From Auraticoccus monumenti (GTDB lineage Bacteria; Actinomycetota; Actinomycetes; Propionibacteriales; Propionibacteriaceae): a DNA stretch of 64,000 nt. This document shows positions 44,817 through 53,428 of this stretch, one piece after another; the stretch's first letter is position 1; each line of letters starts with the position of its first letter. Under the pieces are notes generated by a model. The model ran no database searches. It was given only the letters and a program-made list of their open reading frames with translations, and was not told the origin of the DNA. Position numbers and translations under genes: made by a program. The DNA lies in assembly GCF_900101785.1 (NCBI RefSeq), contig NZ_LT629688.1, forward strand, positions 1,922,001-1,986,000. Direction: 5' to 3'.

Positions 44817-46415
44817 ATGCCGGGCCACGTGTGCACGCCCACGGGGGAGAGGTCCATCCCTTCCCCGGTGCTCGTGCACGCGGTCCTGCTGACCGTGGGC
44901 CTGCTCGCGGTCCTGCTGCTCTGGACGACCGGCGCCACCAGCGCCCGGGCCGAGGAGAAGGACGGGTCGGGCACCGTCGGGGGCGTCCTCGGGGCGGTCG
45001 GGAAGACCGCGGAGGCCACCACGAGCACCGTCACCGACACGGTCCGGGAGACGGTGTCCACGGTGCAGAAGACCACCCAGCCGGCTCCGGCCAAGCCCGC
45101 TCCCGCTCCGGTGAAGCCCGCTCCCGCCAAGCCCGCACCGGCGAAGCCCGCGCCCGCGAAGCCGGCACCCGCGAAGCCGGCACCCGCGAAGCCGGCACCC
45201 GCGAAGCCGGCTTCTGCCAAGCCCGCACCGGCGAAGCCCGCACCTGCCAAGCCCGCACCGGCGAAGCCCGCACCTGCCAAGCCCGCACCGGCGAAGCCCG
45301 CACCCGCCAAGCCGGCCCCGGCGAAGCCGGTCCCCGCGGAGTCCGCCCCCGCGGAGAGCGAGCCCGCACCGACGAAGAGCCAGCCCGCTCCCGCGCCGAC
45401 CGACCGGGCTCCGGCGGACGACGCCACCGACGACCAGCCCCGCAGCGACGTCGACCGACCCACCCCGACCACCGGACTGGTGGGCGGGCTGCTGGACAAG
45501 GTCGAGGACACCACCGACACCCTCCTGACCACCGTCTCCGACGACGTGCTGCCGCCGGTGCTGGACGGTCTCCCCGCCCGTGCCGACGGGCTCGGGGACG
45601 AGCTGGACCGTGACGTCCTGACCCCCGTGCTCGGAACCGTCGACACGACCGTCGACGGTGCGCTGAGCGTCGTGCGACCGGTCACGGACGAGGTAGACAC
45701 AGTGGTGGACCGGGTCGACGGCGTGGTGAGCGAGGTGGTGACCGACGGCGGCGAGCTGGTCGACGGCGTCGTCGGCGGCTCGCCCGTGCTGCTGCCTCCG
45801 CTCTCCCCGCTGCTCCCGCTCCCTCCGCTGGCCCCGCTCTCCCCGCAGCCGCCGCTGGCCCCGCTGCCTCCCGCTCCCGACGCGCTACCCGCCCAGGGCC
45901 CGTCGGCGCCGTCGCGCCCCGGCGTCCCACCGGGTGACCCGCGCCCCGACGGCGAGGAGCTGGTTGCCGCCCCTGCTGCGGCGCGCCCTCTGTCGGACCC
46001 CCGTCCCGGTGCCGTGGCGCCGGACGACGCCGGCACGACGTCCAGAAGCTCCGTCCCTGGTGCCGTCGTGACCGCCCGCGCGTCAGGACCCCTCCAAGGG
46101 TTCTCCGCCGCCGGTCCCGCTGGTGCCCCCGCGGCTCTCACCGGCTCCCCCGCGGGTGCCGACGCGCTGGGCGTGCCGGTGGCGTCCGGCTCCACCACGG
46201 CGACCTCCGAGGCTCCCGCGCCCCAGCCGGCTCCCGGCGAGCCGGCCGCGGCGAGCGGTGCCCAGAGCGCCGGGTCCGCAGCTGGTGCCGACCAGCCCGT
46301 CGCCGGGCTGCAGGACTCCGACCTCACCCGCGCCGTCGCCGGCGCCGGTTCACCGCACGGCCCGGCGGGTGTCTCCCGCGTCCGGGCCGACCTCCCCACG
46401 CATTCCCCCGACTGA
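44817..46415 (+). CDS. Secreted low-complexity protein with PAKPA repeats
   Basis: A 532-aa protein from ATG 44817, six bases after TATCGT (44805-44810). A signal or membrane segment (VLVHAVLLTVGLLAVLLLW) is followed by about 18 near-perfect AKPAP pentapeptides (roughly residues 92-175). Then come a D/T/V-rich segment (LVGGLLDKVEDTTDTLLTTVSDDVL type) and P/L- and A/P/G-rich stretches. It ends HSPD without a sorting signal. Lys-Pro-Ala repeats are typical of cell-wall-spanning or adhesive regions. The middle section resembles a repeated amphipathic V-D-T pattern. No enzyme domain is visible. It is probably co-expressed with the next gene, 90 bp away. Confidence 0.8.
   Translation: MPGHVCTPTGERSIPSPVLVHAVLLTVGLLAVLLLWTTGATSARAEEKDGSGTVGGVLGAVGKTAEATTSTVTDTVRETVSTVQKTTQPAPAKPAPAPVKPAPAKPAPAKPAPAKPAPAKPAPAKPAPAKPASAKPAPAKPAPAKPAPAKPAPAKPAPAKPAPAKPAPAKPVPAESAPAESEPAPTKSQPAPAPTDRAPADDATDDQPRSDVDRPTPTTGLVGGLLDKVEDTTDTLLTTVSDDVLPPVLDGLPARADGLGDELDRDVLTPVLGTVDTTVDGALSVVRPVTDEVDTVVDRVDGVVSEVVTDGGELVDGVVGGSPVLLPPLSPLLPLPPLAPLSPQPPLAPLPPAPDALPAQGPSAPSRPGVPPGDPRPDGEELVAAPAAARPLSDPRPGAVAPDDAGTTSRSSVPGAVVTARASGPLQGFSAAGPAGAPAALTGSPAGADALGVPVASGSTTATSEAPAPQPAPGEPAAASGAQSAGSAAGADQPVAGLQDSDLTRAVAGAGSPHGPAGVSRVRADLPTHSPD
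45089..45335 (+). repeat. 15-bp tandem repeat encoding PAKPA units
   Basis: About 17 units of the type CACCCGCGAAGCCGG or CACCGGCGAAGCCCG run with a 15-bp period. Some stretches form a 30-bp higher-order repeat with CACCTGCCAAGCCCG. It lies wholly within the coding sequence and probably expands or contracts by slippage. Confidence 0.85.
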
Positions 46416-46505
46416 GGTCTCTGCTCCACCTCAGTCCATTTCCGAGGCATTTCCGCAATTCCTGCGCGCCTCGGACTCCCCCGGAACAACAAGGAGCAAT
46501 GAGTC

Positions 46506-48737
46506 ATGTCCACATGGAGAATGAGAGTCGTGGGTGGAGCGGCCTGCGGGCTGGGTCTGCTCACCCTGGGGTGGGGGACGGCCTGGGCCGACACCTCCGA
46601 CGACCCCGGTGACAGCGCGGTCGTGTCAGTCGACCTGGGAGGTTCGTCCTCCGGTGACGGCGGGGCCCGCGGAGGGTCGCTCGCCGACGTCGAGGTCGAC
46701 GTCGAGGTGACCGAGGCGGAGGTCCGCGCCGACGCCGAGGTGAGCACCCAGCAGTCCGAGCCGGTCGTCGAGGTGCAGGTGGAGGTCGAGGCGGCACCCG
46801 AGCCCGCGCCGGCTCCCGAGCCAGCCCCCGAGCCCGCACCGGTGGTGCAGGTCGAGGTCGAGGTCGAGCCGGTGGTCCGGGTCGAGGCCGAGGTGGCCGA
46901 GCCCGCGCAGCGCGAGCCGGTGGCCGAGGTCGAGGCCGACGGCGAGGTCGTCGACCGTGAGGAGGACACCCAGCCGGTCGCCGAGGTGGAGGCCGACGGG
47001 GAGGTGGCCGACGGCAGCACCGAGGAGGCTCCCGCCGAGGAGCCCGCCCCCCACCGTGACGTCGAGGCCGACGTCGACGTGGAGGTGGTCCTCGACGAGG
47101 ACGGCCTGGACGTCTGCGTGGACGCCGCCGTGCTGGGTTCGGCGAGCTGCGACGACGCGGCGCCGGGCGCCCCGAGTGACGGCGGCTCCCCGGAGACCGA
47201 CGTGGACGTCGACGCCGAGGTGGTCCCCGCCGACGGCGACCAGCCGGTGGTGGACGCCGACCTCGAGGCCGGGCTGGACGAGGACGGTCTGGACCTGTGC
47301 CTGGACGCAGCCGTGCTGGGCACCGCCGCCTGCGGTGGTGACGTCCCCGCGGACGGCACCCCCGGTGACGGCACGTCCGGGAGTCAGCCGGTGACCGAGG
47401 TGGACGCCGACGTCGTGGTCGGCGGTGGGTCCACCGACGGTGGCACGACCGGGGGTGACCCGCTCGTGGACGGTGACGTCGACGTGGTGCTGGACGAGGA
47501 CGGTCTGGACCTGTGCGTGGACGCAGCGGTGCTGGGCACCGCTGCCTGTGGTGGTGACGTCCCCGCGGACGGCGCCCCTGGTGACGGCACGTCGGGTGGC
47601 GACCCGGTGGTCGACGTGGGCACCGACGTGGTGGTCGACGGTGACCAGGGCGCGATCGACGTCTGCCTGGACGCCGGGCTGCTGACCTCCGTCTCGTGCG
47701 GTGGGGGCGGCGCCGGTGGTGGGGCCACCGGAGGCGACCCCGTGGTCGACGGTGACGTCGACGTGGTCCTGGACGAGGACGGTCTGGTGCTGTGCGTGGA
47801 CGCGGCCGTGCTGGGCGCCGCCGAGTGCGGCGGCCCCCCCGGCGACGGCAGCTCCGGCGGCCAGCCGGTGGTCGACCTCGACACCGACCTGGACGTCGAC
47901 CTCGGTGAGCCGGGTGTGGACGCGTGCGTCTCCGCCGGGGTGCTGGGTGGGGCCACGGACTGTGGTGGTCCTGGTGCCGGGACCGGCGGCGGTGACCCCG
48001 TCGTCGACGTCGACGCCGACGTCGAGGTGGATCTCGGTGAGCCGGGTGTGGACGCCTGCGTCTCCGCCGGCCTGCTGGGACCGGCCACCGGGTGCGGTGG
48101 ACCCGGGAGCGGGAACGGCGGCGGCGACCCGGTGGTCGACGTCGTGACCGAGGTCGACGTCGACCTCGGTGGACCCGGCGTGGACGTCTGCGTCTCGGCC
48201 GGTGTCCTCGGTCCGGCCATCGGCTGCGGTGAGCCCACCGACCCGACCGACCCGGGCACCGACCCGACCGACCCGACGGACCCGGGCACCGACCCGACCG
48301 ACCCGACGGACCCGGGCACCGACCCGACCGACCCGGGCACCGACCCGACCGACCCGGGCACGGACCCGACCGACCCGGGCACGGACCCGACCGACCCCGG
48401 CACGGACCCGAGCCAGCCGGGCACCGACCCGACCCGTCCGGTCGACGGCGGTGACGGGGGCGCGCCCACCGGTGTCGCCGGCCCCGGCCCCTCCGGCGTG
48501 GCCGGTCCGGGTGCCTCCGGCCCCGTGCCGGTGGTGATCCCGGTCCAGCTCGTCTCCTCACCGGAGGCCCCGGCGGCCAGCACGGTCACCTCGGGCTCGC
48601 CCGCCGCACCCAGCGGTGGCGACGAGCGGCTGGCCAGCACGGGCTCCTCGGACGGCCTGGCCCTGCTGCTCCTGCTGGGGCTGATGGCCACCACGCTCGG
48701 CGGCACGGCGCTGCGGCGCAGGGTCCGCTCGAGCTGA
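46506..48737 (+). CDS. Acidic repeat surface protein with LASTG sorting signal
   Basis: A 743-aa exported protein behind AAGGAG (46490-46495). The signal peptide ends near GWGTAWADTS. The body is strongly acidic. First come VEVEV/EPAPEPAP stretches, then about five cassettes like DVVLDEDGLDLCVDAAVLGTA with paired cysteines (CVDAAVLG...AACGG). Three DLGEPGVDACVSAGVLG cassettes and a DPTDPGT spacer follow. The C-terminus has LASTG, a hydrophobic helix and RRRVRSS: the LAxTG form recognised by class E sortases. The regular Cys pairs suggest a disulfide in each cassette. It is probably a wall-bound, calcium-binding-like acidic coat protein; this is inference. No sortase gene is in the window. Confidence 0.82.
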   Translation: MSTWRMRVVGGAACGLGLLTLGWGTAWADTSDDPGDSAVVSVDLGGSSSGDGGARGGSLADVEVDVEVTEAEVRADAEVSTQQSEPVVEVQVEVEAAPEPAPAPEPAPEPAPVVQVEVEVEPVVRVEAEVAEPAQREPVAEVEADGEVVDREEDTQPVAEVEADGEVADGSTEEAPAEEPAPHRDVEADVDVEVVLDEDGLDVCVDAAVLGSASCDDAAPGAPSDGGSPETDVDVDAEVVPADGDQPVVDADLEAGLDEDGLDLCLDAAVLGTAACGGDVPADGTPGDGTSGSQPVTEVDADVVVGGGSTDGGTTGGDPLVDGDVDVVLDEDGLDLCVDAAVLGTAACGGDVPADGAPGDGTSGGDPVVDVGTDVVVDGDQGAIDVCLDAGLLTSVSCGGGGAGGGATGGDPVVDGDVDVVLDEDGLVLCVDAAVLGAAECGGPPGDGSSGGQPVVDLDTDLDVDLGEPGVDACVSAGVLGGATDCGGPGAGTGGGDPVVDVDADVEVDLGEPGVDACVSAGLLGPATGCGGPGSGNGGGDPVVDVVTEVDVDLGGPGVDVCVSAGVLGPAIGCGEPTDPTDPGTDPTDPTDPGTDPTDPTDPGTDPTDPGTDPTDPGTDPTDPGTDPTDPGTDPSQPGTDPTRPVDGGDGGAPTGVAGPGPSGVAGPGASGPVPVVIPVQLVSSPEAPAASTVTSGSPAAPSGGDERLASTGSSDGLALLLLLGLMATTLGGTALRRRVRSS
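48235..48432 (+). repeat. Tandem repeats encoding a DPTDPGT spacer
   Basis: GACCCGACCGACCCGGGCAC-type units repeat about ten times. They encode the spacer before the LASTG signal. Confidence 0.85.
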
Positions 48738-48741
48738 GACC

Positions 48742-48794
48742 AGCCGGGGAGCCGTCCCGCGCAACCCCCGATGCGTGAGCACGGCTCCCCGGCT
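48742..48794. terminator. Stem-loop unit 1 of a three-member array (probable terminator)
   Basis: The perfect 14-bp arms AGCCGGGGAGCCGT (48742-48755) and ACGGCTCCCCGGCT (48781-48794) enclose a 25-nt loop containing CCCCCGA. It begins four bases after the surface protein stop. The 300-bp gap to the LigD gene holds only this array and a 9-bp hairpin at 48799-48818. Confidence 0.75.
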
Positions 48795-48833
48795 CCACCC
48801 GGCCACCCCGGTGGCCGGTCCCCCCGACGTGTC

Positions 48834-48873
48834 GGGGAGCGGGTCGCATCCCCCCGAGTGCAGCCCGCTCCCC
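48834..48873. repeat. Stem-loop unit 2 of the array
   Basis: GGGGAGCGGG (48834-48843) pairs perfectly with CCCGCTCCCC (48864-48873). The 20-nt loop again contains CCCCCCGAG. The flanks (CGGGGAGC, CTCCCCGG) match units 1 and 3. Confidence 0.7.
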
Positions 48874-48915
48874 GGCACCCCTCGGCCGCCCCCGACAGTC
48901 GGTGGCCAGAGACGT

Positions 48916-48966
48916 GCCGGGGAGCCGCACGCGCACCACCCCCGAGGTGCCGCCCGGTTCCCCGGC
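48916..48966. repeat. Stem-loop unit 3 of the array
   Basis: GCCGGGGAGCCG (48916-48927) pairs with CGGTTCCCCGGC (48955-48966) except for one G-T wobble. The loop contains CACCCCCGAGG. Conservation of stem and loop across three units implies duplication or a shared structured role. Confidence 0.7.
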
Positions 48967-49038
48967 CGTTCCTGCGCGTGCGGGGTCGGTCGTCGCAGGG
49001 TCCTCCTCCTGGCGGCCCGCCGGCACTACCCTGACGGC

Positions 49039-50136
49039 ATGGCGAAGACCACCGCGGCCGAGGTCGAGGCCGGCGGCCGCACCGTGCGGGTCACCAGCCC
49101 GGACCGGGTCATCTACCCGGCCACCGAGCGGACCCCCGAGGTGACCAAGCTGATGGTGGCGGAGTACTTCGCCGCCGTCGACGACGGCCTGATGCGCGCC
49201 CTCCGGCACCGTCCGACCGCCCTGGAGCGCTGGCCCTCCGGTGTCCTGCCCGGGATCACCCTGGCCACTGGGCGACCGGGGGAGAAGGCGGAGGCGTTCT
49301 ACCAGAAGCGCGTGCCCAGGGGCGCGCCGGACTACCTGGAGTCGGCCGAGATCACCTTCCCCTCCGGGCGCACCGCCGAGGAGATCTGTCCGACCGAGAT
49401 CGCGGTCCCGGTCTGGTGCGCCCAGATGGGCACGGTCACCTTCCACCCGTGGCCGGTCCGCCGCGACGACGTCGACCACCCCGACGAGCTGCGGATCGAC
49501 CTGGACCCCCAGCCCGGTACCGGCTTCACCGACGCCGTCCGGGTGGCCGGGGTGGCCCGGGAGCTGCTGGAGGAGGTAGGTCTGACCGGCTTCGTGAAGA
49601 CCTCCGGCAACCGGGGCGTGCACGTCTACGTGCGGATCACCCCGCGCTGGGAGTTCACCGACGTCCGGCACGCGGCGATCGGCTTCGGCCGCGAGCTGGA
49701 GAAGCGCGACCCGGGCGTGACCACCGCCTGGTGGAAGGAGGAGCGGGGGGCGCGCATCTTCGTCGACTTCAACCAGAACTGCCGCGACCGCACCATCGCC
49801 TCCGCCTACTCGCTGCGCCCGCTCCCCGGCGCCCCGGTCTCCACCCCGATGACCTGGGAGGAGCTGGCCGGGACGACGGACCCGCGCGACCACACCCTCT
49901 TCACCGTCCCCGAGAGAATGGCCTCCGGTGGCGACCCGTGGGCGGGCATCGACGACACCGCCGGCTCGATCGAGCCGCTGCTCGCCCTCTACGAGGAGTC
50001 TGGGCTGGGCGAGATGCCCTACCCCCCGGACCACCCCAAGATGCCGGGCGAGCCGCCCCGGGTGCAGCCGTCGAAGAAGGTGGCCGCCAACTGGGAGGCC
50101 GACGGGTCCGGGGCCGAGCGGCGGCGGGAGCGATGA
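49039..50136 (+). CDS. LigD-type DNA polymerase/primase domain protein (stand-alone PolDom)
   Basis: A 365-aa archaeo-eukaryotic primase-fold polymerase from ATG 49039, six bases after TACCCT (49027-49032). It begins VRVTSPDRVIYPATERT, then KVADYF-like LMVAEYFAAVDDGL, ALERWPSGV and FYQKRVPRGAPDYL. The catalytic metal motif is DELRIDLDPQPG, with TSGNRGVHVYVRI and FVDFNQNCRDRTIASAYS near the active site. In end-joining, LigD-Pol fills gaps with ribonucleotides at Ku-held ends. Here there is no ligase, nuclease or Ku gene adjacent. Its stop overlaps the next start (ATGA). Confidence 0.93.
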   Translation: MAKTTAAEVEAGGRTVRVTSPDRVIYPATERTPEVTKLMVAEYFAAVDDGLMRALRHRPTALERWPSGVLPGITLATGRPGEKAEAFYQKRVPRGAPDYLESAEITFPSGRTAEEICPTEIAVPVWCAQMGTVTFHPWPVRRDDVDHPDELRIDLDPQPGTGFTDAVRVAGVARELLEEVGLTGFVKTSGNRGVHVYVRITPRWEFTDVRHAAIGFGRELEKRDPGVTTAWWKEERGARIFVDFNQNCRDRTIASAYSLRPLPGAPVSTPMTWEELAGTTDPRDHTLFTVPERMASGGDPWAGIDDTAGSIEPLLALYEESGLGEMPYPPDHPKMPGEPPRVQPSKKVAANWEADGSGAERRRER

Positions 50137-50666
50137 GCGCCCCGCCGGACCCGATCGAGCTCCGCCCGGGCGGCGCGGACGAGGCGGCGACGCTGGTCGG
50201 CTACCTCGCCTTCCTCCGCTCCCAGGTCACCACCGCCGTGCTGTCGCTGGACCCGGTGGTCCAGCGGCGGAGCCGGCTGCCCTCGGGCTGGTCGCCGCTG
50301 GAGCTGCTCTCCCACCTGCTCCACATGGAGCGCCGCTGGTTCCTCTGGGGATTCGGCGCGGAGCCGGTCGGGCGGCCCTGGGGCGACCTCGACGTCGACG
50401 ACCCGGACGCGGTCGGGGGTGCGCGCTGGCACGTCCCCGACGACGTGGACGCCGCCGGGCTGGTGGCGCGGCTGGACGAGGTGGCCGCTGCCACCGAGGT
50501 CGTGCTGAGCAGCACGCCGCTGGAGCAGCGCGCCCGCACCGGCGGCCGGTTCGCCGACGAGCAGGACGCCCCCACCCTGCGTGCCATCGCCTTCCACGTG
50601 CTGCACGAGTACGCCCGCCACGCCGGGCACCTCGACATCGCGGTCGAGCTCGCGGAAGGAACCTGA
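50133..50666 (+). CDS. DinB-like/DUF664 four-helix protein
   Basis: A 177-aa protein coupled to the LigD-Pol gene by ATGA. It shows LPSGWSPLELLSHLLHMERRWFLWGF and FHVLHEYARHAGHLDIAVEL. The His in HLLHMERRW and the HExxRHxGH pattern supply the three metal-binding His of DinB/mycothiol-transferase folds. In mycothiol-producing actinobacteria this family includes thiol-S-transferases. A role in DNA repair with the neighbour is not implied by the fold. Confidence 0.88.
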   Translation: MSAPPDPIELRPGGADEAATLVGYLAFLRSQVTTAVLSLDPVVQRRSRLPSGWSPLELLSHLLHMERRWFLWGFGAEPVGRPWGDLDVDDPDAVGGARWHVPDDVDAAGLVARLDEVAAATEVVLSSTPLEQRARTGGRFADEQDAPTLRAIAFHVLHEYARHAGHLDIAVELAEGT

Positions 50667-50757
50667 CCGCGCCGCGTCGCCGGCTCGGCGTGCGTCCGCC
50701 TGGCGGAGCGCCGCAGGTTCGTCGGAGGGTCGCAGTGGGCGGTCAGACACCGCACTC

Positions 50758-50828
50758 TGCCCCGTCTTCGGGTTCATCGCCCCCTCTGTAGAAGGGGCGA
50801 AGTGCTCGCAAGTGGGGCAACGTGGGGA
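50758..50828. repeat. Dispersed copy of the 8.56-kb repeat element
   Basis: TGCCCCGTCTTCGGGTTCATCGCCCCCTCTGTAGAAGGGGCGAAGTG-type sequence aligns over ~70 bp with 8557-8627, sharing the GCCCCGTCT-CG, TCGCCCCCTCT-TAG, GGGGC-AAGT and GGGGC blocks. It lies in the 316-bp gap between the DinB-like gene and sppA, which otherwise holds the 10-bp GC repeat and the sppA promoter. Confidence 0.75.
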
Positions 50829-50850
50829 AGGGTCAGCTCGGACGATGGGC

Positions 50851-50899
50851 GCCGGCCGGCGCCGGCCGGCGCTGGCCGGCTCCGGCCAGCTCCGGCGAG
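50851..50899. repeat. 10-bp GCCGGCCGGC-type tandem repeat
   Basis: GCCGGCCGGC repeats about three times, then decays into GCTGGCCGGCTCCGGCCAGC. It is palindromic and could form alternative hairpins upstream of sppA. Function is unknown. Confidence 0.7.
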
Positions 50900-50982
50900 A
50901 CCCGGTGCTCGGCACCGGAACGGGGGTCGACCCAGGGGCCGGCTCAGGGCCGCTTGTCGGAGCGGGCCCCTACGCTCGTCAC

Positions 50983-52722
50983 ATGGACCTCGCCACCGCC
51001 GCCCGTGACCGACTCCGCCGACGCCGCCAGCCCACCGTCCTCGAGCTGGACCTGAGCCGGGGCCTGGTGGCCCCGGGGGCCTGGGACCCCCGCCGTGCGC
51101 TCCGGATGCTGCACGCACCGAGCCTGCGCTCGATCCGCGAGGGCCTGCGCGCCGGGGCCCGCGACGAGCGGGTGGCCGGCCTCCTGGTGCACCTCGGTGA
51201 CTGCCCGCTGAGCCTCACCGAGGCGGACGAGGTCGGCGCCCTGATCGCCGAGTTCGGGGCCTCCAAGCCCACCGTGGCGCACACCGAGACCTTCGGCGAG
51301 ATGACCAGCGGGCTGGCGGCCTACCGGCTGGCCAGCCAGGCCCAGCAGGTGTGGCTGCAGCCCAGCGGTGCCCTCGGGCTGACCGGGGTGGCGCTGCAGG
51401 TGGTGCTGCTCCGCGGCGCCCTCGACAAGGCCGGGGTCGAGCCCCAGTTCGGCCAGCGCCACGAGTTCAAGACCGCGGCCAACCAGTTCACCGCCCGCGA
51501 GGTCACCGACGCCCAGCGGGAGATGATGCAGCGCATCGCGGACTCGGTCCTGGACGACACCGTCACCCGGGTCGCTGAGCGTCGCGGCCTGGCCGTCGAG
51601 GACGTGCGGGCCGCGGTGGACACCGCGCCGCTCACCGCCGCCCGCGCCGCCGAGCTGGGCCTGGTCGACCACCTCGGTTACCGCGACGAGGTGCACGCCT
51701 GGGTCCGTGAGCAGTGGGGCGAGGAGGTCGACGGCGAGCGCGTGGTCGACCTGCACTACGTCCACCGCTACGCCCGCGAGCAGGGCGCCGCCGGGCTGGT
51801 GCGCTCCCTCACCGACAAGCAGCGGCCGGCCGTCGGCGTGGTGAACGTCCAGGGCGCCATCGTCACCGGCCCCGGGCAGCCGGGTGGCTTCGGCCAGCCG
51901 TCGGCCGGCGCCGACACCGTGGCCGCCCACCTGCGGGCGGCCGCCGCCGACGAGCAGGTCAAGGCCGTCGTGCTCCGTGTCGACAGCCCCGGCGGCTCCT
52001 ACGTCGCCTCCGACACCATCCGCCGTGAGGTGGTCCGGCTGCGCGAGTCCGGACGCCCGGTGGTCGCCGTGATGGGTGACGTCGCCGCCTCCGGTGGGTA
52101 CTTCGTCAGCATGGGCGCCACCGAGGTGGTGGCCGGGGCGGCGACGCTCACCGGTTCGATCGGGGTGCTGGCCGGCAAGCTGGTGACCCGCGGGCTGGCC
52201 GACAAGATCGACGTGGTCCGCGAGGAGATGACGGCGGGGGAGCGGGCCGGGATGTTCAGCACCCTGCGCGGCTTCGACGACTCCGACTGGGCGGTGCTCG
52301 ACGCCTGGCTGGACGAGGTCTACGCCGACTTCACCCAGAAGGCCGCGGCCGACCGGGGGCTGCCGCTGGAGACGCTGGAGCCGCTGGCCCGCGGACGGGT
52401 CTGGACCGGTGCCGACGCCGCCGAGCGCGGTCTGGTCGACCACGTGGGCGGGGCCTCACTCGCCCTGGACCGCGCCTGCGAGCTGGCCGGGCTGGGGCGT
52501 GACGACGTCGCGGTCCGCGCGGTCCCGGCGTCGGCGTTCCTGGCCCAGCTCCGCCCGGCCCGCTCCAGCGAGTCCCCGCGGGGCCAGGTGGGGCTCGCTC
52601 CGACGTCCCCGACCGGGCTGCTGACCGGCGGCCCGGAGGCCGCGCTGGCCCGGCTGGCCCGGCTCGGCGGGCTGCAGCTGCCCGGCGTCCTCGCCCTGCC
52701 CTGGCGCCTGACGCTCGGCTGA
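50983..52722 (+). CDS. sppA: Signal peptide peptidase SppA, 67-kDa type
   Basis: A serine-lysine protease that degrades cleaved signal peptides. The 579-aa protein starts at ATG 50983, six bases after TACGCT (50971-50976). Two ClpP-like halves are present. The first has ALGLTGVALQVVLLRGALDKAG and the Lys in GQRHEFKTAANQFT. The second has AVVLRVDSPGGSYVASDTIRREV and the catalytic Ser in MGDVAASGGYFVSMGA, with TLTGSIGVL after it. The usual N-terminal membrane helix is not obvious, so it may be cytoplasmic or peripheral. It stands alone upstream of a strong terminator. Confidence 0.93.
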   Translation: MDLATAARDRLRRRRQPTVLELDLSRGLVAPGAWDPRRALRMLHAPSLRSIREGLRAGARDERVAGLLVHLGDCPLSLTEADEVGALIAEFGASKPTVAHTETFGEMTSGLAAYRLASQAQQVWLQPSGALGLTGVALQVVLLRGALDKAGVEPQFGQRHEFKTAANQFTAREVTDAQREMMQRIADSVLDDTVTRVAERRGLAVEDVRAAVDTAPLTAARAAELGLVDHLGYRDEVHAWVREQWGEEVDGERVVDLHYVHRYAREQGAAGLVRSLTDKQRPAVGVVNVQGAIVTGPGQPGGFGQPSAGADTVAAHLRAAAADEQVKAVVLRVDSPGGSYVASDTIRREVVRLRESGRPVVAVMGDVAASGGYFVSMGATEVVAGAATLTGSIGVLAGKLVTRGLADKIDVVREEMTAGERAGMFSTLRGFDDSDWAVLDAWLDEVYADFTQKAAADRGLPLETLEPLARGRVWTGADAAERGLVDHVGGASLALDRACELAGLGRDDVAVRAVPASAFLAQLRPARSSESPRGQVGLAPTSPTGLLTGGPEAALARLARLGGLQLPGVLALPWRLTLG

Positions 52723-52743
52723 GCCGCAGCACCGCCCGACGCA

Positions 52744-52779
52744 CGACGGCGCCGACCCGGTCACGGGTCGGCGCCGTCG
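52744..52779. terminator. Strong bidirectional terminator between sppA and hemerythrin gene
   Basis: The 16-bp perfect arms 52744-52759 and 52764-52779 surround loop GTCA. It lies between convergent genes, 22 bases after the sppA stop and 25 before the opposing stop. Confidence 0.92.
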
Positions 52780-52803
52780 GCGCTCAGGGGGTGGGGTCCG
52801 GCC

Positions 52804-53355
52804 TCACTCCTCCTCGTCGGCGGGGAGCACACCCTCCTGGTGGGCGCGCTCGACGATGACGCGGACCTGCTCGACCGAGCCGCAGCCCTGCTCCAGCAGC
52901 TCGTTGCGACGGGCCAGCCAGTCCGCCCCGAGCTTCGCGCGGACCTCCTCGGAGACCTCCTCGCGGGCGGGGTTGAGGATGGTCTGCTCCTCCTCGCCGA
53001 TGTGGTGGTTGAGCAGCGTGGCCAGGTTCTCCACCGCGTCGTCGAACTTCTGGGTGTCGGTGCCCGTGCACTCCAGCAGCTGCAGCAGCGCCTCGTTGCC
53101 CTCGGCGTGCTCCTCCTCGCCGTGCTCGGCCTCCTCCTCGCCGATCGCGTGCTTGCGGCGGAGCTGCTGGTAGACCTTCTCCTCCTCGGCCTCGCCGTGG
53201 GCGATCAGCACCTCCGACAGGGCGGCGCGGGCCGCCTCGCGGTCGGAGGCGGAGCTGCGCAGCTCGCGCAGCAGGGTCTCGAAGAGGCGGTGGTCGTCCA
53301 GGATGACGTCCACCACGTCACCGGAGGTGGGGCGGGGGATCTCGTAGGTCGTCAT
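52804..53355 (-). CDS. Hemerythrin domain protein
   Basis: A 183-aa protein from ATG 53355, AGGAG eight bases before. It has the HHE cation-binding pattern: VILDDHRLFETLL, VLIAHGEAEEEKVYQQL and LLNHHIGEEEQTILN, supplying His and Glu ligands for a di-iron site. The central region has a Glu-rich insertion (HAIGEEEAEHGEEEHAEG). Such proteins bind oxygen, nitric oxide or metals, or act in stress sensing. It is unlinked to its neighbours. Confidence 0.9.
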   Translation of the reverse strand: MTTYEIPRPTSGDVVDVILDDHRLFETLLRELRSSASDREAARAALSEVLIAHGEAEEEKVYQQLRRKHAIGEEEAEHGEEEHAEGNEALLQLLECTGTDTQKFDDAVENLATLLNHHIGEEEQTILNPAREEVSEEVRAKLGADWLARRNELLEQGCGSVEQVRVIVERAHQEGVLPADEEE

Positions 53356-53428
53356 GGACCCACTCCTACCGCACCGGGGCCCGGGCCGACCGGTCAGGTG
53401 AGCCTCACCGCCCGGTCGGGCGGGGTGG

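Noticed and set aside
45089-45335. Short regular repeats resembling a CRISPR array
   Set aside because: The repeats are contiguous, 15 bp long and in frame, encoding PAKPA. There are no spacers and no cas genes.
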